Part shown: positions 1 through 11,375 of the stretch, one piece after another
Position numbering within the stretch: position 1 is the first letter of the stretch
Layout of the letters: each line of letters opens with the position of its first letter
Assembly: GCA_963575745.1 (NCBI GenBank)
Contig: CAUYUJ010020615.1
Location: 843,236 to 907,235, forward strand
DNA: 64,000 bases
Source of the DNA: Prorocentrum cordatum
Taxonomy: Eukaryota; Sar; Dinophyceae; Prorocentrales; Prorocentraceae
Direction of reading: 5' to 3'
The notes under the pieces: model-generated
Databases searched by the model: none
Told to the model about the DNA's origin: nothing
Seen by the model: the letters and a program-made list of their open reading frames with translations, nothing else
Program-made: the position numbers and the translations under genes

Positions 1-148
1 CGGTCGGGCGCGCGATTCGGGCGCGGCCCGAACCGCGCCTTCATCCTCGCTCACCATCCTCGGACCCCCATTCCTCTTCCCTCGGTCCTCGAACTCCTTC
101 CCCCCCCCCCGGCGCTAGAGATCAGGTGACCGCGCTAACCAGTTCATG

Positions 149-151
149 CAA

Positions 152-247
<96 letters not shown>
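149..247. repeat. (GA)n microsatellite
   Basis: Almost uninterrupted GA dinucleotides with a few AAA or CA interruptions. The frames across it encode only Ser/Leu runs and are not genes. Confidence 0.9.
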
Positions 248-248
<1 letters not shown>

Positions 249-249
249 T

Positions 250-800
250 AGAAAAAAAAAGATAACAACAAAAAGCGCTCGACGCCGAGCCCCCCCCCCG
301 CCACCTGATACCCGCCCCGCCGCTATCCTGCGGGGCGGCCCTGCGTGTCGACGTTGATGTAGGTACCCCCCCTGTGCGAGGCGCCCTGTCCAAACTCGAC
401 GTCCTCGGACGTCGTGGAATGTCACTGACGAGTCTTACTCTGGAGCCTGGGGCGGCTGTGCGGCTGACAATGCAGCGGGAATGCTGAGAGAACGCGAGCG
501 CATGTGCACGGCGCGCATACAAGCTACACTGATAGACAAACGGGTCCTTGCGTCGTCGGCGCGAACTCTCTCCTGAAATCGTTTGGGCAACCACGGAATG
601 CCTCAAAACAACTGGTCAGCTCTGTAAACCGTCGAGAAAATACAATCGACTCGCTCTCTAGAAACACCCAGGGATTTATATGAGAGCTGCGCGCCTAAGG
701 CTACAACTTCTGTGGTCGGGTTCCTATACAATGGCTCCTTGAGCTGGCCGGTCTCTGATTCACCTTGCATATCTACACAGACAGGGGCATCGCTACATGT
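250..800. other. unassigned sequence
   Basis: No domain or convincing exon seen. It lies just downstream, in minus orientation, of the decayed LINE and may include its 3' tail. Confidence 0.4.
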
Positions 801-1139
801 GTTTTTGCGAACTAACACATGACACTTTTGAAACTAGCGCCCAACGCGGAGGACCATCGCGCTGACATGCCGCGCATCGGACTGCCGCAGGCATTCCACT
901 AATAACAGGGGCCAAGTCTTCTTCGAGCTGCGTCTCAACACCTGGGCAGGACGGGCGCGCGGCGCGGTCTTGCGCGGACCCCTCGAGCGCGGGCCCAACA
1001 AAGCGCCCGGCACGAAACTCTGTGGAATCTGTTCGGCGGCCGAGGCTTCTCATTTCCATGGCCGCCCCGTTGTTCCCAGCCCTTCTGGCGAGGATCTCCC
1101 GCGCACGTGCCGGCCGCAAATGCGCCTGGAGAGCTGCCG

Positions 1140-1206
1140 GGAATTTCGAGGATCCGTGCCGCAGATGCTTCAGCAGTCGGACGTCGCTGAAAAACTCCCT
1201 GCCGCA
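1140..1206 (-). pseudogene. C-terminal zinc-finger relic of LINE-A
   Basis: CGREFFSDVRLLKHLRH at 1,206-1,156 keeps the F, L and H spacing of a C2H2-type finger, which is common at the C-terminus of non-LTR pol proteins. It follows the RT in the right order. The first Cys of the expected pair is Ser in this copy. Confidence 0.4.
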
Positions 1207-2227
1207 TGACTGACGCTGCGATCTCTCCGCCGCGCGCCCAGCGCGGGGCGGCAGAAATCGCGGCGATGGCGCCATGCGCCCATGGCCTTGAGCGCTGCGC
1301 CAGTCGCGGGAGGGAAGAGGCGCGCGGGCTCGAATTGCTCTGGACACGCTGGGCTTTCGAACGCTGCTTGCCTGCAAATCAGGTGAAGTTCTTTATGCCA
1401 CTGACTAATGCGCTGCCCGTTCACGTGGACGCTCGCTGCCGCCCTTGCAAGCGCCGCGCAGCAAGCCTTCCATGCTGGCATATCGCGTCTAGCGAGAGCT
1501 ATCCGCCACTTGGCATCAAATACGGGCCGGAGCCTTCCAGGAACCTCTACAAAAGAGGCCATTCACTGGAGGTATTTGGTGAGATCCTTGGCCCAAGAAC
1601 CCTCAGCTTGAAATGATACCTAGCATCCAGACTAATGCATGTGGGCCTGTCTTGAGCAATTTGGGCAAGTAACGTTGCCTGCGGGGTGCGAATGATATCG
1701 GAAGCGGGAAGTGCCTGCATAGAGTCATGCGCAGCAGCGTCGCAGGCCATCCTGTGGCTAGCGGAATCGCATGCCTGTCCCGTCGCTGCTCGCACGGCAG
1801 ACATGCACTTGCCTGCGAACAACTGCTCTGTGGTGCCGTCTAACGGCGACCACGCGCGCGCGCTGTGAACATGGTGGCTGAAGCAAAAGGGCGCGGCATA
1901 CTGCAGCCTCTTCTTGGATCCAATTGCTTCGACCCAAAAAACGTTGGCCCGCAAAGGTCCAGCAGCTCCTACTTGCGTCTGCCCTCTGCGCGCAACCTCA
2001 GGACGCGCGGCGCCATCGCTGCATTCTATAGCTCCGACATGTATGTAACGCGTGATAATGTGCGCATGCAAATCATGTTCAGCAGAGTGCAACTGTTCGC
2101 CTATGAGCTCTTTCCTAATCTGGGTATCCGCGGGGCCCGAGGGTACTATTATGATGCCAGCTTTTCCTTTTACACAGTTAAGCTTGAACCCCTTGGTGGC
2201 TAGCTCTTCGCATACTATGCAAATCGT

Positions 2228-2860
2228 CTATTGTGCTGCACGCTGCCATTGGCTAGCGCCTTGAGAACCTGCGAGCGAAGTGAGGTCGTCCACGTATGGC
2301 GATCCTTCCGCCAGCGCCTCTGCTGGTCCTGGCGCAGGGACGGATTCCGCATCTTCAACTATCTGCTGCGTCGTGATCATGGGGTCCTCATCGTTCATTC
2401 TATGTGTGACTGGCGCGTGCGCCGGTGCAAAGGCTAAGGACAAAATATCGGCTGGCGGCGAGCCCGGCTTCGCGCCCGTCGCGGCGAGTCGTGACATACG
2501 CAACGCATTCGGCACCTTGGATTCCAAGCCGCGCGCCGCACTGGCTCTCGGCCAACTGCTTTGGGGCAGGGGAACTTCGATCTGACGTTGGCCGATCCCG
2601 CCCAAAAAGGACCCTCTAAAAGCATTTGCGCGAAGGCCTGGCTGAGCGATGGCGGGAGGTTCACTGCCTGGGCCGCCGCCTCAAACAACCCTCCGCGCCG
2701 GGAAGTGGGGGCAGCAACTGCCTGGGCACAGCGTGGAATGCCGACTTGCTATCAGAGAAGAAAACAATGCCTGTTGTCTTCACATGTCTGCGCAAGTCTA
2801 CGAATGTGCGTGTCATATGTAAAGAAAAAGCCGCACCTCTCTGGGCATCCCCCCGCACTG
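2228..2860 (-). pseudogene. LINE-A reverse transcriptase core relic
   Basis: FFSDSKSAFHAVPRQLL near 2,762-2,710 matches the RT motif with the first catalytic Asp. After a frameshift GAKPGSPPAD appears near 2,473, the Q/KPGxPLAD loop. SPYVDDL at about 2,302-2,282 carries the YxDD metal-binding pair, here intact. Upstream text to about 3,990 resembles the RT N-terminal region but is full of stops. Only family membership is claimed; the enzyme cannot be made from this copy. Confidence 0.65.
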
Positions 2861-3939
2861 CAAATCACGCCAAAGCCGACGGGCAAGCTTGACCGGTCTT
2901 GAACGAAGAAACTTGAAGTAATGTTTAGCAATATGGTGAGTTACTAAGATATCACGCAGACAGTTAAGATACCTACTGGCAAGTCCTGTAAGTCCTGGTT
3001 TTGGGAGATCAGCAGTCAACGCCCCTTTCTAATGGTTCGACACCACTCAGCTGCATATAGACGAAAAGAGGGCGTCAATGCTCTGCTGCCTGCTCGGCAA
3101 TCCACATGAACAACGCATCGCCGAACTTGTCTGGGCCAACTGCATTCCCTATCTTGGCTCTCTGGCAACTCCTCTTCGAAAATGCTTCGGGACATGGCGC
3201 ATTGGAGATCGGGGGCGGGCGGCAACGGCATTTTGGTGGCGCGCTCATTGCATGTATGCTGCAACTGCGCTTTGGCTTCAACTGAGGCAAGCTCTGCGCG
3301 CGCAGCAATGTCCAACTTGCATTCAGCTACTTGCTGGTCGTCAACTAAAACTTTGTCCTTCGGGCCCATTTGCGCAGGCAAACCTGAGTGGGAATATTTA
3401 CCCTTCGCCCCCCCCCCCAAACGCTCACTTGACCCCATTCTTCCCCGCGCGTGTGGATAGTGATGTTTTTTCTTGGGCTCTTCCCCAAATTCCCGCACAA
3501 ACGCGAGCCGATCCTGTCGGATTCGCCGGCGGACAATCGCGCGGGCTGCTCCCGACAAAATAACCTGCCAGCTTGCTCGCAACCAGCGGGAGCTGGGCCA
3601 CTCCACTATCAAACGCGTCGCCAAGGAGGGGGGTGCCCCTCCAATCCGCCTCGAATTCCTGAACGGCCCATGAAAGGAATGGCTCCGGACAACCCCGAGA
3701 TAAGCGAGGAGTGGGCGCGCATTCTGATCTCGATGTGCCCTGAGTGCTCCGCGCACTTGTCGGCGACTCTGGGCGGCGCCCAATATGGGCGCAGAAATAT
3801 GCGGTCGCAGGGGCGCCTTTGCTTCTGCTGGGAAACATTGCACTGCAGCGACCACGCCTACGCTATGGTGCATGCGTGGCACGTAAGCAATAAGCTCAGC
3901 AAACGCTTCGACCCTTGCGGGATCTCTTGTTTTATAACG

Positions 3940-4662
3940 GTCAACAGCCTCGGGAGCTGCTTGCCCAGGGTCCGCGATGGGCAACATACACAGAAAACAA
4001 AGTAAGGACCTTCAAATGATCTCGTGGCCAAACTGAACGCCAACCCAATGCTTCGCGACGCACCGTGCGCCATTCATTCAACCGGCAAAACGCGAAATCC
4101 AGTCGGCGTCGCTCGCCGTCCGACCCAACGCAGCGCTGGCCGTGCTCGGCAGAAGGGACATGGGCGGTGGGGCGCGCGCGGAGGTTCGGGGCAAAAACCA
4201 ATGGAACTCGCCACCTTGTGAATCTCGCGGCGGCGCCCATCCCTGGCCCCCTTTTCGGTCCGACGCGTCGGCGCCTGCCCGACTGTTGGCGTCTAAAAGC
4301 ATAACCTAAATCCTGAGCTTTTGCATGTCGCACAGTCATCCCATCACTGATGCCTCTATTCCTCCGCCCCCAAATGCCGGCGCGAGGCGCGGCCCGCAGC
4401 AGCGGTCGCCTGCCGACGCGGGGCGCTGGCCCGGCGCGGGAAGTCGGGGCTGAGACGCAAGAACTCGCGCATGCTGCGGCTTGGTGCATTTAACTATGCC
4501 ATTAATCTTGGCGCACGGATGATCGAGATTGAACCCCGCTTCGAACCCCCTGTTTCCCCTGGCCGCCCCTGACGAACAGGCCAACGACAAATCAGGGATG
4601 TTGGAACCTGCTGGCGCGCGAGCTTCTTGCGCCCCAACAGTGTTAGCTCCTAGCGTATACAT
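3940..4662 (-). pseudogene. APE-type endonuclease relic of LINE-A
   Basis: Successive minus-strand frames carry VGAQEARAPAG near 4,632 (the catalytic QE motif), LLDANSRAG near 4,296 (DxN-type motif) and RRLDFAF...DHLKV near 4,080-4,010 (the terminal D and DH motif). This is the motif order of the exonuclease/endonuclease/phosphatase fold that nicks target DNA for target-primed reverse transcription. Each motif is in a different frame, so several indels have accumulated. Confidence 0.6.
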
Positions 4663-4949
4663 CTGAGCGCGGATCCCCCGTCCGCTCCTCTTGCGCGTTC
4701 TTCAATGTCTTTTGCCGGTTCAAGAACTCTAAGACACAAACGCGGTTCGAATAGTTGCAGAGTTGGGTCCTGAGCCCCCGCGGCCCCCCGGGGGCTGCAA
4801 TCTTGGGCGCCGGGGGGTGCCGCGGGGGGGCCGCCGAAAAGGCGCGAGGATAGACCCCCCCCCCCCCCCCTGAGTCGCCGCAAGGTTACCGAATTGTCGC
4901 GGCTGCACATGCCCCGCACTCACTCGGGTTGTCCAACCATGCCCACTCC

Positions 4950-5491
4950 AGCGCGGCCTCTGCGCGCAGCTAAGCGCTGATCTCCCGCGGCGGACCGCCT
5001 ATAGAAGAAATGCGCGGGGTCGCTTGCTGCGCGCTCGCCGTGGGCCTCGGCGACTTCGCTCCAAGGATTGTTCGCGCGATCTCGGACGTAGTTCGCTCGG
5101 ATCTCTGTTGCCCCACCTACCTCTCCGAAAAGGCACCGGGCTAAACTAGCAAACCCCCGCTGCCCATCAGGGGCAAATTCTCTGGCCAAAATCCCTAGGC
5201 GCGAGGTCGCGCCACTCCAAAGCGCAACCTCGGGGGGGCCTCGCCGAGCCTTTCCCTCTCAGGTAACGCAACCCCCAGAATCCATATCATGGCCCAGCGC
5301 ACTGCATGCAGCTCTGCTGTCGCGCGGCTAATAAATGGCCAAGAATGAATAAGCGCGCTGGTTTCAGCCGAGCGGCCTCCAGCTCCTCCTCCAAAACTTA
5401 AGCCATCGCTAGACCGCGCGGTGACGACGAAAGCCGAACTTGCCATCTGCGGGTCAGTCGGCAAAGACCCATCAGTGCAAAAGTGGATCAC
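4950..5491 (-). pseudogene. RNase H domain relic
   Basis: The minus strand reads FCTDGS near 5,485 (first catalytic Asp of RNase H), then about fifty residues later ATAELHAV near 5,314 (the Glu of the AELxA helix). In a shifted frame a weak C-terminal helix (NPWSEVAEA) follows near 5,090-5,060. Spacing and order match the RNase H fold of non-LTR elements, where the domain degrades the RNA of the RNA:DNA hybrid. The third Asp is not recognisable and the frame is broken. It sits upstream of the endonuclease rather than after the RT. Confidence 0.5.
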
Positions 5492-5965
5492 ATCTCCTAT
5501 CCCTCCATAGGCCGCGCTATCTCCAACGCCATCTCAGCTGCTGCAACCAACTCAACATGCCGCGCATCAGTAGTTAGGTCAAAGCCTACCCCATAGGTGT
5601 GAATGGCCCCCATCACTCTGTTAGCCCGAGCAGCGCTGCGCGCGGCTGTCCCCCGAGACTGATCTAAATCAAACTCGATTGAAATAGGCGCGCGGTTTCC
5701 TGAGCTGGGCCCCTGCTCGACTTGCTGGCTTTGAGTTGGCATCGATGGCGGCGCGGAGCTAGCCGCATCAAAACGGATCACATGATCCTGCGAAAGAGCG
5801 GGGGGGCCTCAGAGATCGACGTGGACGGCGCCGCTGACGCTGGCCCCGCAGCTTGCCCACCGCGCCCTCGCAATCTGCAAACATATCCGGTCTCTGAGGG
5901 GACATCTCCCTCACGGAAGTACTATGACACTATGTCAACATACGCCTTCTTGGTGAGCAGCGGTT

Positions 5966-6911
5966 CTATACCTCGTCGCCCGTTTCGTTTACCCCCCTGC
6001 CTTTGGCCCCTTTCCCCTTAGAGGTCAGCCGCTGCTGGAAGGTGCTCTGGCGGACACAGGCGTTGTTGCTTGTCGCTGCTGCCTCCGATGGCGCCGCCGC
6101 CGTCGCCGTCTGCGCGGGCGGGATCTCCGCCGCTGCGGCAGTGTCGAGCTGGATGGCATGACCTCGCAGCGCCCTCAGCATTGCCGCCAGCGCTGGGCAC
6201 GCGGTCTGTTGCGCGGCCCGGATGGCCGCCATCTGCGCCGCCATCGGATCCAGCTGCCGCGCTGCGCGCGGCGGGTGGCGGACATCTGCCATAGGAACAG
6301 CGCCATCTCCGCTTGATAGGTGGCCACCCTCACCTGCGACGACATTGTTCTTGTTCTCCCTCTCTTCCCCCATGCTCTCGATGGGCAACTCGAGCTCTGC
6401 CTTCTCATTAAATTGCTCATATATCTCCTCTTGAAGGCTGATCAACTGTTGCTTCTCGGCGCCGGCTTGCTCCGCGACCTTCTCGAGCCGAGCGCGCAGG
6501 CCTGGGAGACGCGATCGGCTTGGCACTGAAGAGCGCCTGCTTGAGAACGGCAACATCTGTTTTCTCTGCTGCTGATATGCCTGAATCCTGTTTGGCGATC
6601 ACGATTGGCGCTAATGTCTGCATCCGATCCTGCACGTCTTGCTTGAACCCTGGCATACCGTCCTGATATGTTGGCGGCGCGATGCACGACGATTGGCGTT
6701 GCGCCTCTGCTGGCAAGGCTGGCGTCGCATCTCCTATGATATTCTGGATATGCTGATGCTGTTGTGTGTTATCTCTGCTGCTCGGGATGGACTGGTGACG
6801 ACTGTGGGAACGAGCTCTCGGCGTCCTCCATTCCCACCCGCAACTGCACTTCCGTTGTGCCCCTGGCAGCGTGGCACGGCATCTCGAACATGTCCACCAC
6901 TGTTTCAACAT
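5966..6911 (-). pseudogene. LINE-A ORF1-like protein (zinc ribbon, coiled coil), frameshifted
   Basis: The 5' part reads WTCSRC, then about ten residues, then CSCGW, a possible Cys4 ribbon near 6,900-6,820. Gln-rich text follows. After a frame change near 6,550 comes a helical Glu/Gln-rich coiled coil (LRARLEKVAEQAGAEKQQ) and an Ala-rich tail that stops near 5,966. Small zinc-binding coiled-coil proteins of this kind precede the pol ORF in many LINEs and act as RNA-binding gag-like proteins. That role here is inferred from position only. The two halves lie in different frames, so the gene is broken. Confidence 0.45.
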
Positions 6912-7199
6912 CGGGCTGCTGGTGGTTGATGACTATCTGCGATGCCTTGGCCAATCTGAGCAAGACTCGAGCCCTGGCTCGCACTGCCCTCTGACGCCTG
7001 TGCCAAGCTGGTTCCCAAGCCGTCTGGCGGCTTCGAGAAAAGGAAGGGTGCAATCGTGGGAAGAAAATGGCGGATAATCCCACCTCTGGGCGCAGGTGGT
7101 CTAACGAGATTCCTCTTCCCTCTTCAAAACAACTCTTCCCCAACGGGGAAGGTTTAGCCCTCCCCGCACCCCTCCCCTGGACTTGTTTGGGGGGGCCCG

Positions 7200-7500
7200 C
7201 GGGGTGTTAGGGCGTCCAAAACGGCCTCGACGAGGAAGCCCAAATCACTGATGCCACTACGGTTTTGGCCCCATTCTGGCCTCTTTTGGGAAGCCTGAAA
7301 ATATCACGCCAGCCCATCGCCCGAACCATCGGTTTCACGAAAGGTGTTGGCCCCAATTTGGCCTCTCTTTTTTTGGGGGGGCTGAACGTGATCCCACCAG
7401 CCCTCTGGGCGCCCAAATCACTGGCGTTACTAAGGTTTTGGCCCCATTGTGGCATGTGTTTTATTTATTTGTTTGGGGGGGGGGCTGAACGGACCGCTGA
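7200..7500. repeat. three degenerate ~95-bp tandem units
   Basis: The words GGTTTTGGCCCCATT, GGGGGGGCTGAACG and GCGCCCAAATCACTG recur in order about every 95-130 bp. No coding potential seen. Confidence 0.55.
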
Positions 7501-7519
7501 ATGTTATACCATCTCCTCC

Positions 7520-7700
7520 TTTTGGTCGATGGCCTTCAAGATGGCCTCAAGAGGCCTTCCAGGGCTCCCAAGAAGGCCCCAAGAAAGCCCCAAGAGGGCC
7601 CCAAAATTCCTATAATAACCCCAGAAGAGCTCCAAGACCCTCCCAAAGAGGCGATTTGGCGGGCTCTTGGGAGGGGGCCGAAATCGAGGACCACCCCCCT
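7520..7700. repeat. CCAAGA-GGCCC degenerate repeat (copy 1)
   Basis: Short degenerate words of the type CCCAAGAAGGCCCCAAGA repeat every 10-20 bp. The same family recurs near 17.7, 19.4-21.6, 31.4-31.8, 48.9-50.4 and 54.3-55.0 kb. Confidence 0.6.
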
Positions 7701-7754
7701 CTTTTGATCGATGCTTTCCCAAATGGCCCCAACAGGCCTTCCAGGGCACCAGCC

Positions 7755-7855
7755 GCAACAGCAGCAGCAGCAGCAGCAGCAGCACCAGGGATCACACTCT
7801 TTGGATCCCTCCACCTCCTCCTCCTCCTCCTCCTCTTCCTCCTCCTCTTCCCCTC
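7755..7855. repeat. (CAG)n followed by (CTC)n
   Basis: About ten CAG triplets at 7,757-7,786, then CTC/TCC triplets at 7,806-7,855. These triplet tracts give spurious poly-Gln, poly-Ser and poly-Leu frames. Confidence 0.85.
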
Positions 7856-8395
7856 GCCCCCACGCGGCCCCCAGGGATGGCCCGAAAAGGCTTTCCAAGG
7901 CCACCCCCTTGCTCCCAGAGATCTCTCGGTTCATCCTGGTTGCTTGTTTTGTTTCCCTAGATGTGTCCCTTCGTCCCTTTTCCCGTCAGTTTTCGTGGGC
8001 AGGGCTACTGAATGGGCTGGTGACTTTTTTTGCGTCGCGACCGCAGGCGAGAGCGCCAGCGGCGAGTAAGGTCCGAGCGGGCCGTGCAAGAGCCGATTTT
8101 CCTAACGCCGACGGGCCGGCGACCTACGCAGCACCTGGGCGGGCGGGCCGGCGTGAGGGGGGGTGCGGGCTGCAGCTGCCAGGAACCAAGCCCAGGATCG
8201 CGCACATGCACGATTCACTAACCAGGGTTGGAACGCAGCCAAAATGGCGCGGGGGTGGTACCAGGATGTGGCCAGGGAGACCACCACCAGTACACTGCAT
8301 CAGTCACCAGGAGACCATACTGGTCATAAGCTGGTGCATAAACGGCGCCACCAAAGTCGCACACCGAGACTCCTGGAGGGAAACCGGGTCTTGCA

Positions 8396-8935
8396 TACAA
8401 CCGTCCACGGGGTGATCCCGGGCGGTCCAGCGAACTAGCCAAATAATCAATGGATGTAGTCGACGCCGTAACACGCCTGAACCACCGGATCAGGAAAAGC
8501 CAAGCGCTCTCACGAACACGGTCGCCGACGTCTGACAGCTGACCAAGACCAGGGCAATCCACGTCTCAGGCACGAGGTCGAGCGAATACGAAAGTGCCGT
8601 CGGCATCGCCGCCAGGAACCGTGGACGTAGTCAACACAGTCATCAGACAACCAGGAGAGCCGGCTGAACCATGTGCACTCAGGGACTCCATGCGCCAACG
8701 ATGGGGTTGGGCCAATGGAGCTGGGGGGAGTACCGAGCCTGCATACAACCGTCCACAGGGTGATCCCGGGCGGTCCAGCGAAGTGACCAGGGAAACGATG
8801 GGTGTAATCGACACTGTAACACGCCTGAACCACCGGATCAGGAAAAGCCAAGCGCACTCACGAACAGGGTCGCCGACGTCTGACAGCTGACCAGGACCAG
8901 GGCAATCCACGTTTCAAGCACGGGGTCGAACGAAC
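8396..8935. repeat. two direct repeats, 347-bp period
   Basis: A ~195-bp block beginning CATACAACCGTCCAC at about 8,396 recurs at about 8,743 with roughly 90 percent identity by eye. Frames across it show no known domain. Confidence 0.8.
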
Positions 8936-8974
8936 AGCTGGTGGGGATACTTTTTTGATCTGCGGCCCCAAAGA

Positions 8975-9250
8975 AGAATCCAGAGGGCGGGTCAATCGGG
9001 CTGACTGGGGCACAGGCCAAATAATTTGCGAACCCAGCCGTCACTGTCGACAGCCGACCGCACATGCAAGCATGCCGATCAAATTCGAGGAGACGCATCT
9101 TAGCGTCAACCGGGGGGGACGGGCGCGGGAAGAGAGCGACCCAGAGGGCGGGTCAAACGGGCGGACTGGGGCACAGGCCAGATAATTAGCGAACCCAGCT
9201 GTCACTGTCGACAGCCGACCGCGCACGCAAGCATGCCGAACAAAAACAAG
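8975..9250. repeat. two direct repeats, 161-bp period
   Basis: CCAGAGGGCGGGTCAA begins at 8,980 and again at 9,141. AAGCATGCCGA ends the unit at 9,068 and 9,229. The spacing is 161 bp in both cases. Confidence 0.8.
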
Positions 9251-9990
9251 GAAAGCCGACGACGGACAGCGGGGCGTCGCACAGTGGCGCCAGCACCGGG
9301 CAGACCGGACGGCGAAGGGCAGGGCGACAGGGGGGGGGAAAGGAGAGGGGAGGGAGAGAGACAGGGGGGAAAAAAGGAGCCTCACTCACGGAGCACCACG
9401 TGCACGAGGGCAGGTCGCCACTGAACCAGGCGACGGTAGACTTGGCGTGAGTCCCGAATGGCAACTTTCATGCGTCCGTGGACGGGGGGGACGTCGCGTG
9501 GGAACCACGTCACTAACCCCAGCGTTCAGAGGCCCCGCCTGGGGGGGACTGCGGGCAGGTGTGCACCACCTGACCATCGCACGAGGGCAGGGCGTCGATG
9601 GCGTCCGCGAGCGACAACTCCTACCAGAGGAAGAGGCCGATGTCGCTGGCATAGCCGGGAGCCGGAGAACGCCTGCCAAGAGGAAGCACGGCCCTGCCAA
9701 AGGATGCACCACGTGTACAGGAAGCCAGCCTCCAGGACGACGGCGCCGTGCAGCGGGACGGGCACGTCGTGGAAAGGCTGAGCCTGCCAAAGGATCAACC
9801 ACTTGTGCGGGAGTGTGCCTTACCTGGGGCTGGCGGGGATACGCGAAGCGTGAAGAATTACTCTGCTCCGCGTCGCAAGATCTGGCCCGCTGGGCTGCTG
9901 GTGCCCGATCACGGGCCAAATCGTTCGTTCTTCCTCCTCCACCTCCTCCTGCTGCTCCTTCCTCTTTCTGCTTCGCTGGGCGTGCCGCGG
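9251..9990. other. non-coding, with a degenerate short repeat
   Basis: Words like AAGGATGCACCACGTG recur near 9,400, 9,545, 9,700 and 9,790. Nothing gene-like was seen. Confidence 0.4.
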
Positions 9991-9991
9991 C

Positions 9992-10095
9992 AGTAGGTGT
10001 CAGGGCCGGGCAAGTCGCTCTTGCTGATGGGGTCCACGATCGGGCGGCGCTCGGTGCCGAAGCCCCAGGACGGCTTTGCCGGGGTGGTGGCGGAC
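9992..10095 (-). CDS. possible exon with one SHIPPO/STPGR-like repeat
   Basis: A 104-nt stretch with almost only G or C at third positions reads PSWGFGTERRP, then thirteen residues, then PGPDTY. The combination FG-x-RP followed by PGPxxY is the hallmark of sperm-tail PG-rich (SHIPPO) repeats, found in inner-microtubule and flagellar proteins. Acceptor ...GGCAG|G lies at 10,096. A GC donor after TAC T at 9,992 is the most likely 3' end. Neighbouring exons of such a protein were not found, so it is either one exon of a gene with long introns or a relic. Family call from a single repeat, hence moderate confidence. Confidence 0.4.
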
Positions 10096-10099
10096 CTGC

Positions 10100-10960
10100 C
10101 GTGGGCGGAGATCGGCGCGAGGAATGGAGGAGCAATCAGGGCCCACAAAAAGTGTGGTGACCACGCCTTTTGTGGTGAGTCAGGACGAACTCGGAACTCG
10201 GACGGTGTCACCGCGCGGTTTGGGAACTCGGGTCGATCTCCGAGGACGCCTCAGGCGACTGGGGCCTCTGGGGCAGAGCGGTGACAGACTGCGAGGGGAC
10301 CTCGAAATCCCAGGAAACTAAACCGCACGGTCCGTCCCCGTTGGGACCCTGAAGGCCCCAGTTGCCCGAGGCACCCACCCTCAGAGAACGATCCGTATCC
10401 CCGAAACCGTGCGGCCATCCCGAGTCACCACTGACTCACCACGCGGCATGGTCATCGCACCCGTCAGGGACCCCCAAAGAGACGAACTGGGGGAGGAAAG
10501 TGTCGACGCCGCCACCGGAGGCCAAACAAGGCGACGAAATCAGAAAGCAATGCCTCCTCATCACTATCATGTTCCTACTCTTCCTTGACCTCCAATGTCC
10601 CGTTCCTCCTCCGACCCTTCCCCCCGGAAATCCTCGATCATCCTCCTTTTCCTCCGCGTTCCCGCTCCTCGACCGATCTTTCCTCCCAAAAAATCCAGGA
10701 AGTTCTTCCTCCCACCCTCGTTCAGCGCTCCCCGTGCGTGGACTCCATTACCAGTGACGGGATTGGGCCGCGACGCGGCGAACCTGACCCTCCCCGATGC
10801 GGGCAGCGCTGCAGTGTCCGAAGAAGGCCCTGAAGTGACAACCCTCGGTGGTTTTCCCAATGTACCCGTTTGCGCGTGCCAATGGTGGCGCCGATTATGG
10901 GCACGCGGCGATCGTCCGCGACAAGGTCCTGGCGCTGATCATGGGCGCCCGAGAGCAAAA
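10100..10960. other. unassigned sequence
   Basis: No recognisable exon or repeat family. Weak open frames only, without third-position GC bias. Confidence 0.35.
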
Positions 10961-10965
10961 AGAAG

Positions 10966-11375
10966 AGGAGGAGGAGGAAGAGGAGGAGGGGGGGGAGGAG
11001 AAGGAGTAGGAGTAGGAGTAGGAGTAGGAGTAGGAGTAGGAGTAGGAGTAGGAGTAGGAGTAGGAGTAGGAGTAGGAGTAGGGGGAGGAGGAGGAGGAGG
11101 AGGAGGAGGAGGAGGAGGAGGAGGAGGAGGAGGAGGAGGAGGAGGAGGAGGAGGAGGAGGAGGGGGAGAAGGTAGGGGAGGGGAAGAGGAGGACGAGGTG
11201 GAAGAGGAGGAACACGAGTAAGAAAATAAGAGAGGAGGAGGAGGAACAGGAGGATGAGGAGGAGGAGAAGGAGAAGGAGGAAGAGGAGGAGGAGGAGGGG
11301 GGTGAGAAGGAGGAGGAGGAGGAGAAGGAGGAGGAGGAGGAGGGAGGAAGAGGAGGAGGAAAAGCATGATAAATG
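10966..11375. repeat. GGA and TAGGAG purine tract
   Basis: About thirteen TAGGAG hexamers (11,004-11,080) are followed by uninterrupted GGA triplets to 11,165 and mixed GGA/GAA to 11,375. The frames give Gly, Glu, Ser, Leu or Pro homopolymers and are not genes. Confidence 0.9.

Larger units (their letters stand above)
800..6930 (-). mobile_element. LINE-A: decayed non-LTR retrotransposon
   Basis: Read on the minus strand this stretch holds, in order, an ORF1-like zinc-ribbon plus coiled-coil protein, an RNase H relic, an APE-type endonuclease, a reverse transcriptase with SDSKSAFH, GAKPGSPPAD and YVDDL motifs, and a C2H2-like finger. All are broken by stops and frameshifts, so the element is dead. 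LINE ORF2 proteins normally run endonuclease, RT, then RNase H. Finding RNase H between ORF1 and the endonuclease is unusual and may mean two nested copies. The exact ends were not found. Confidence 0.65.
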
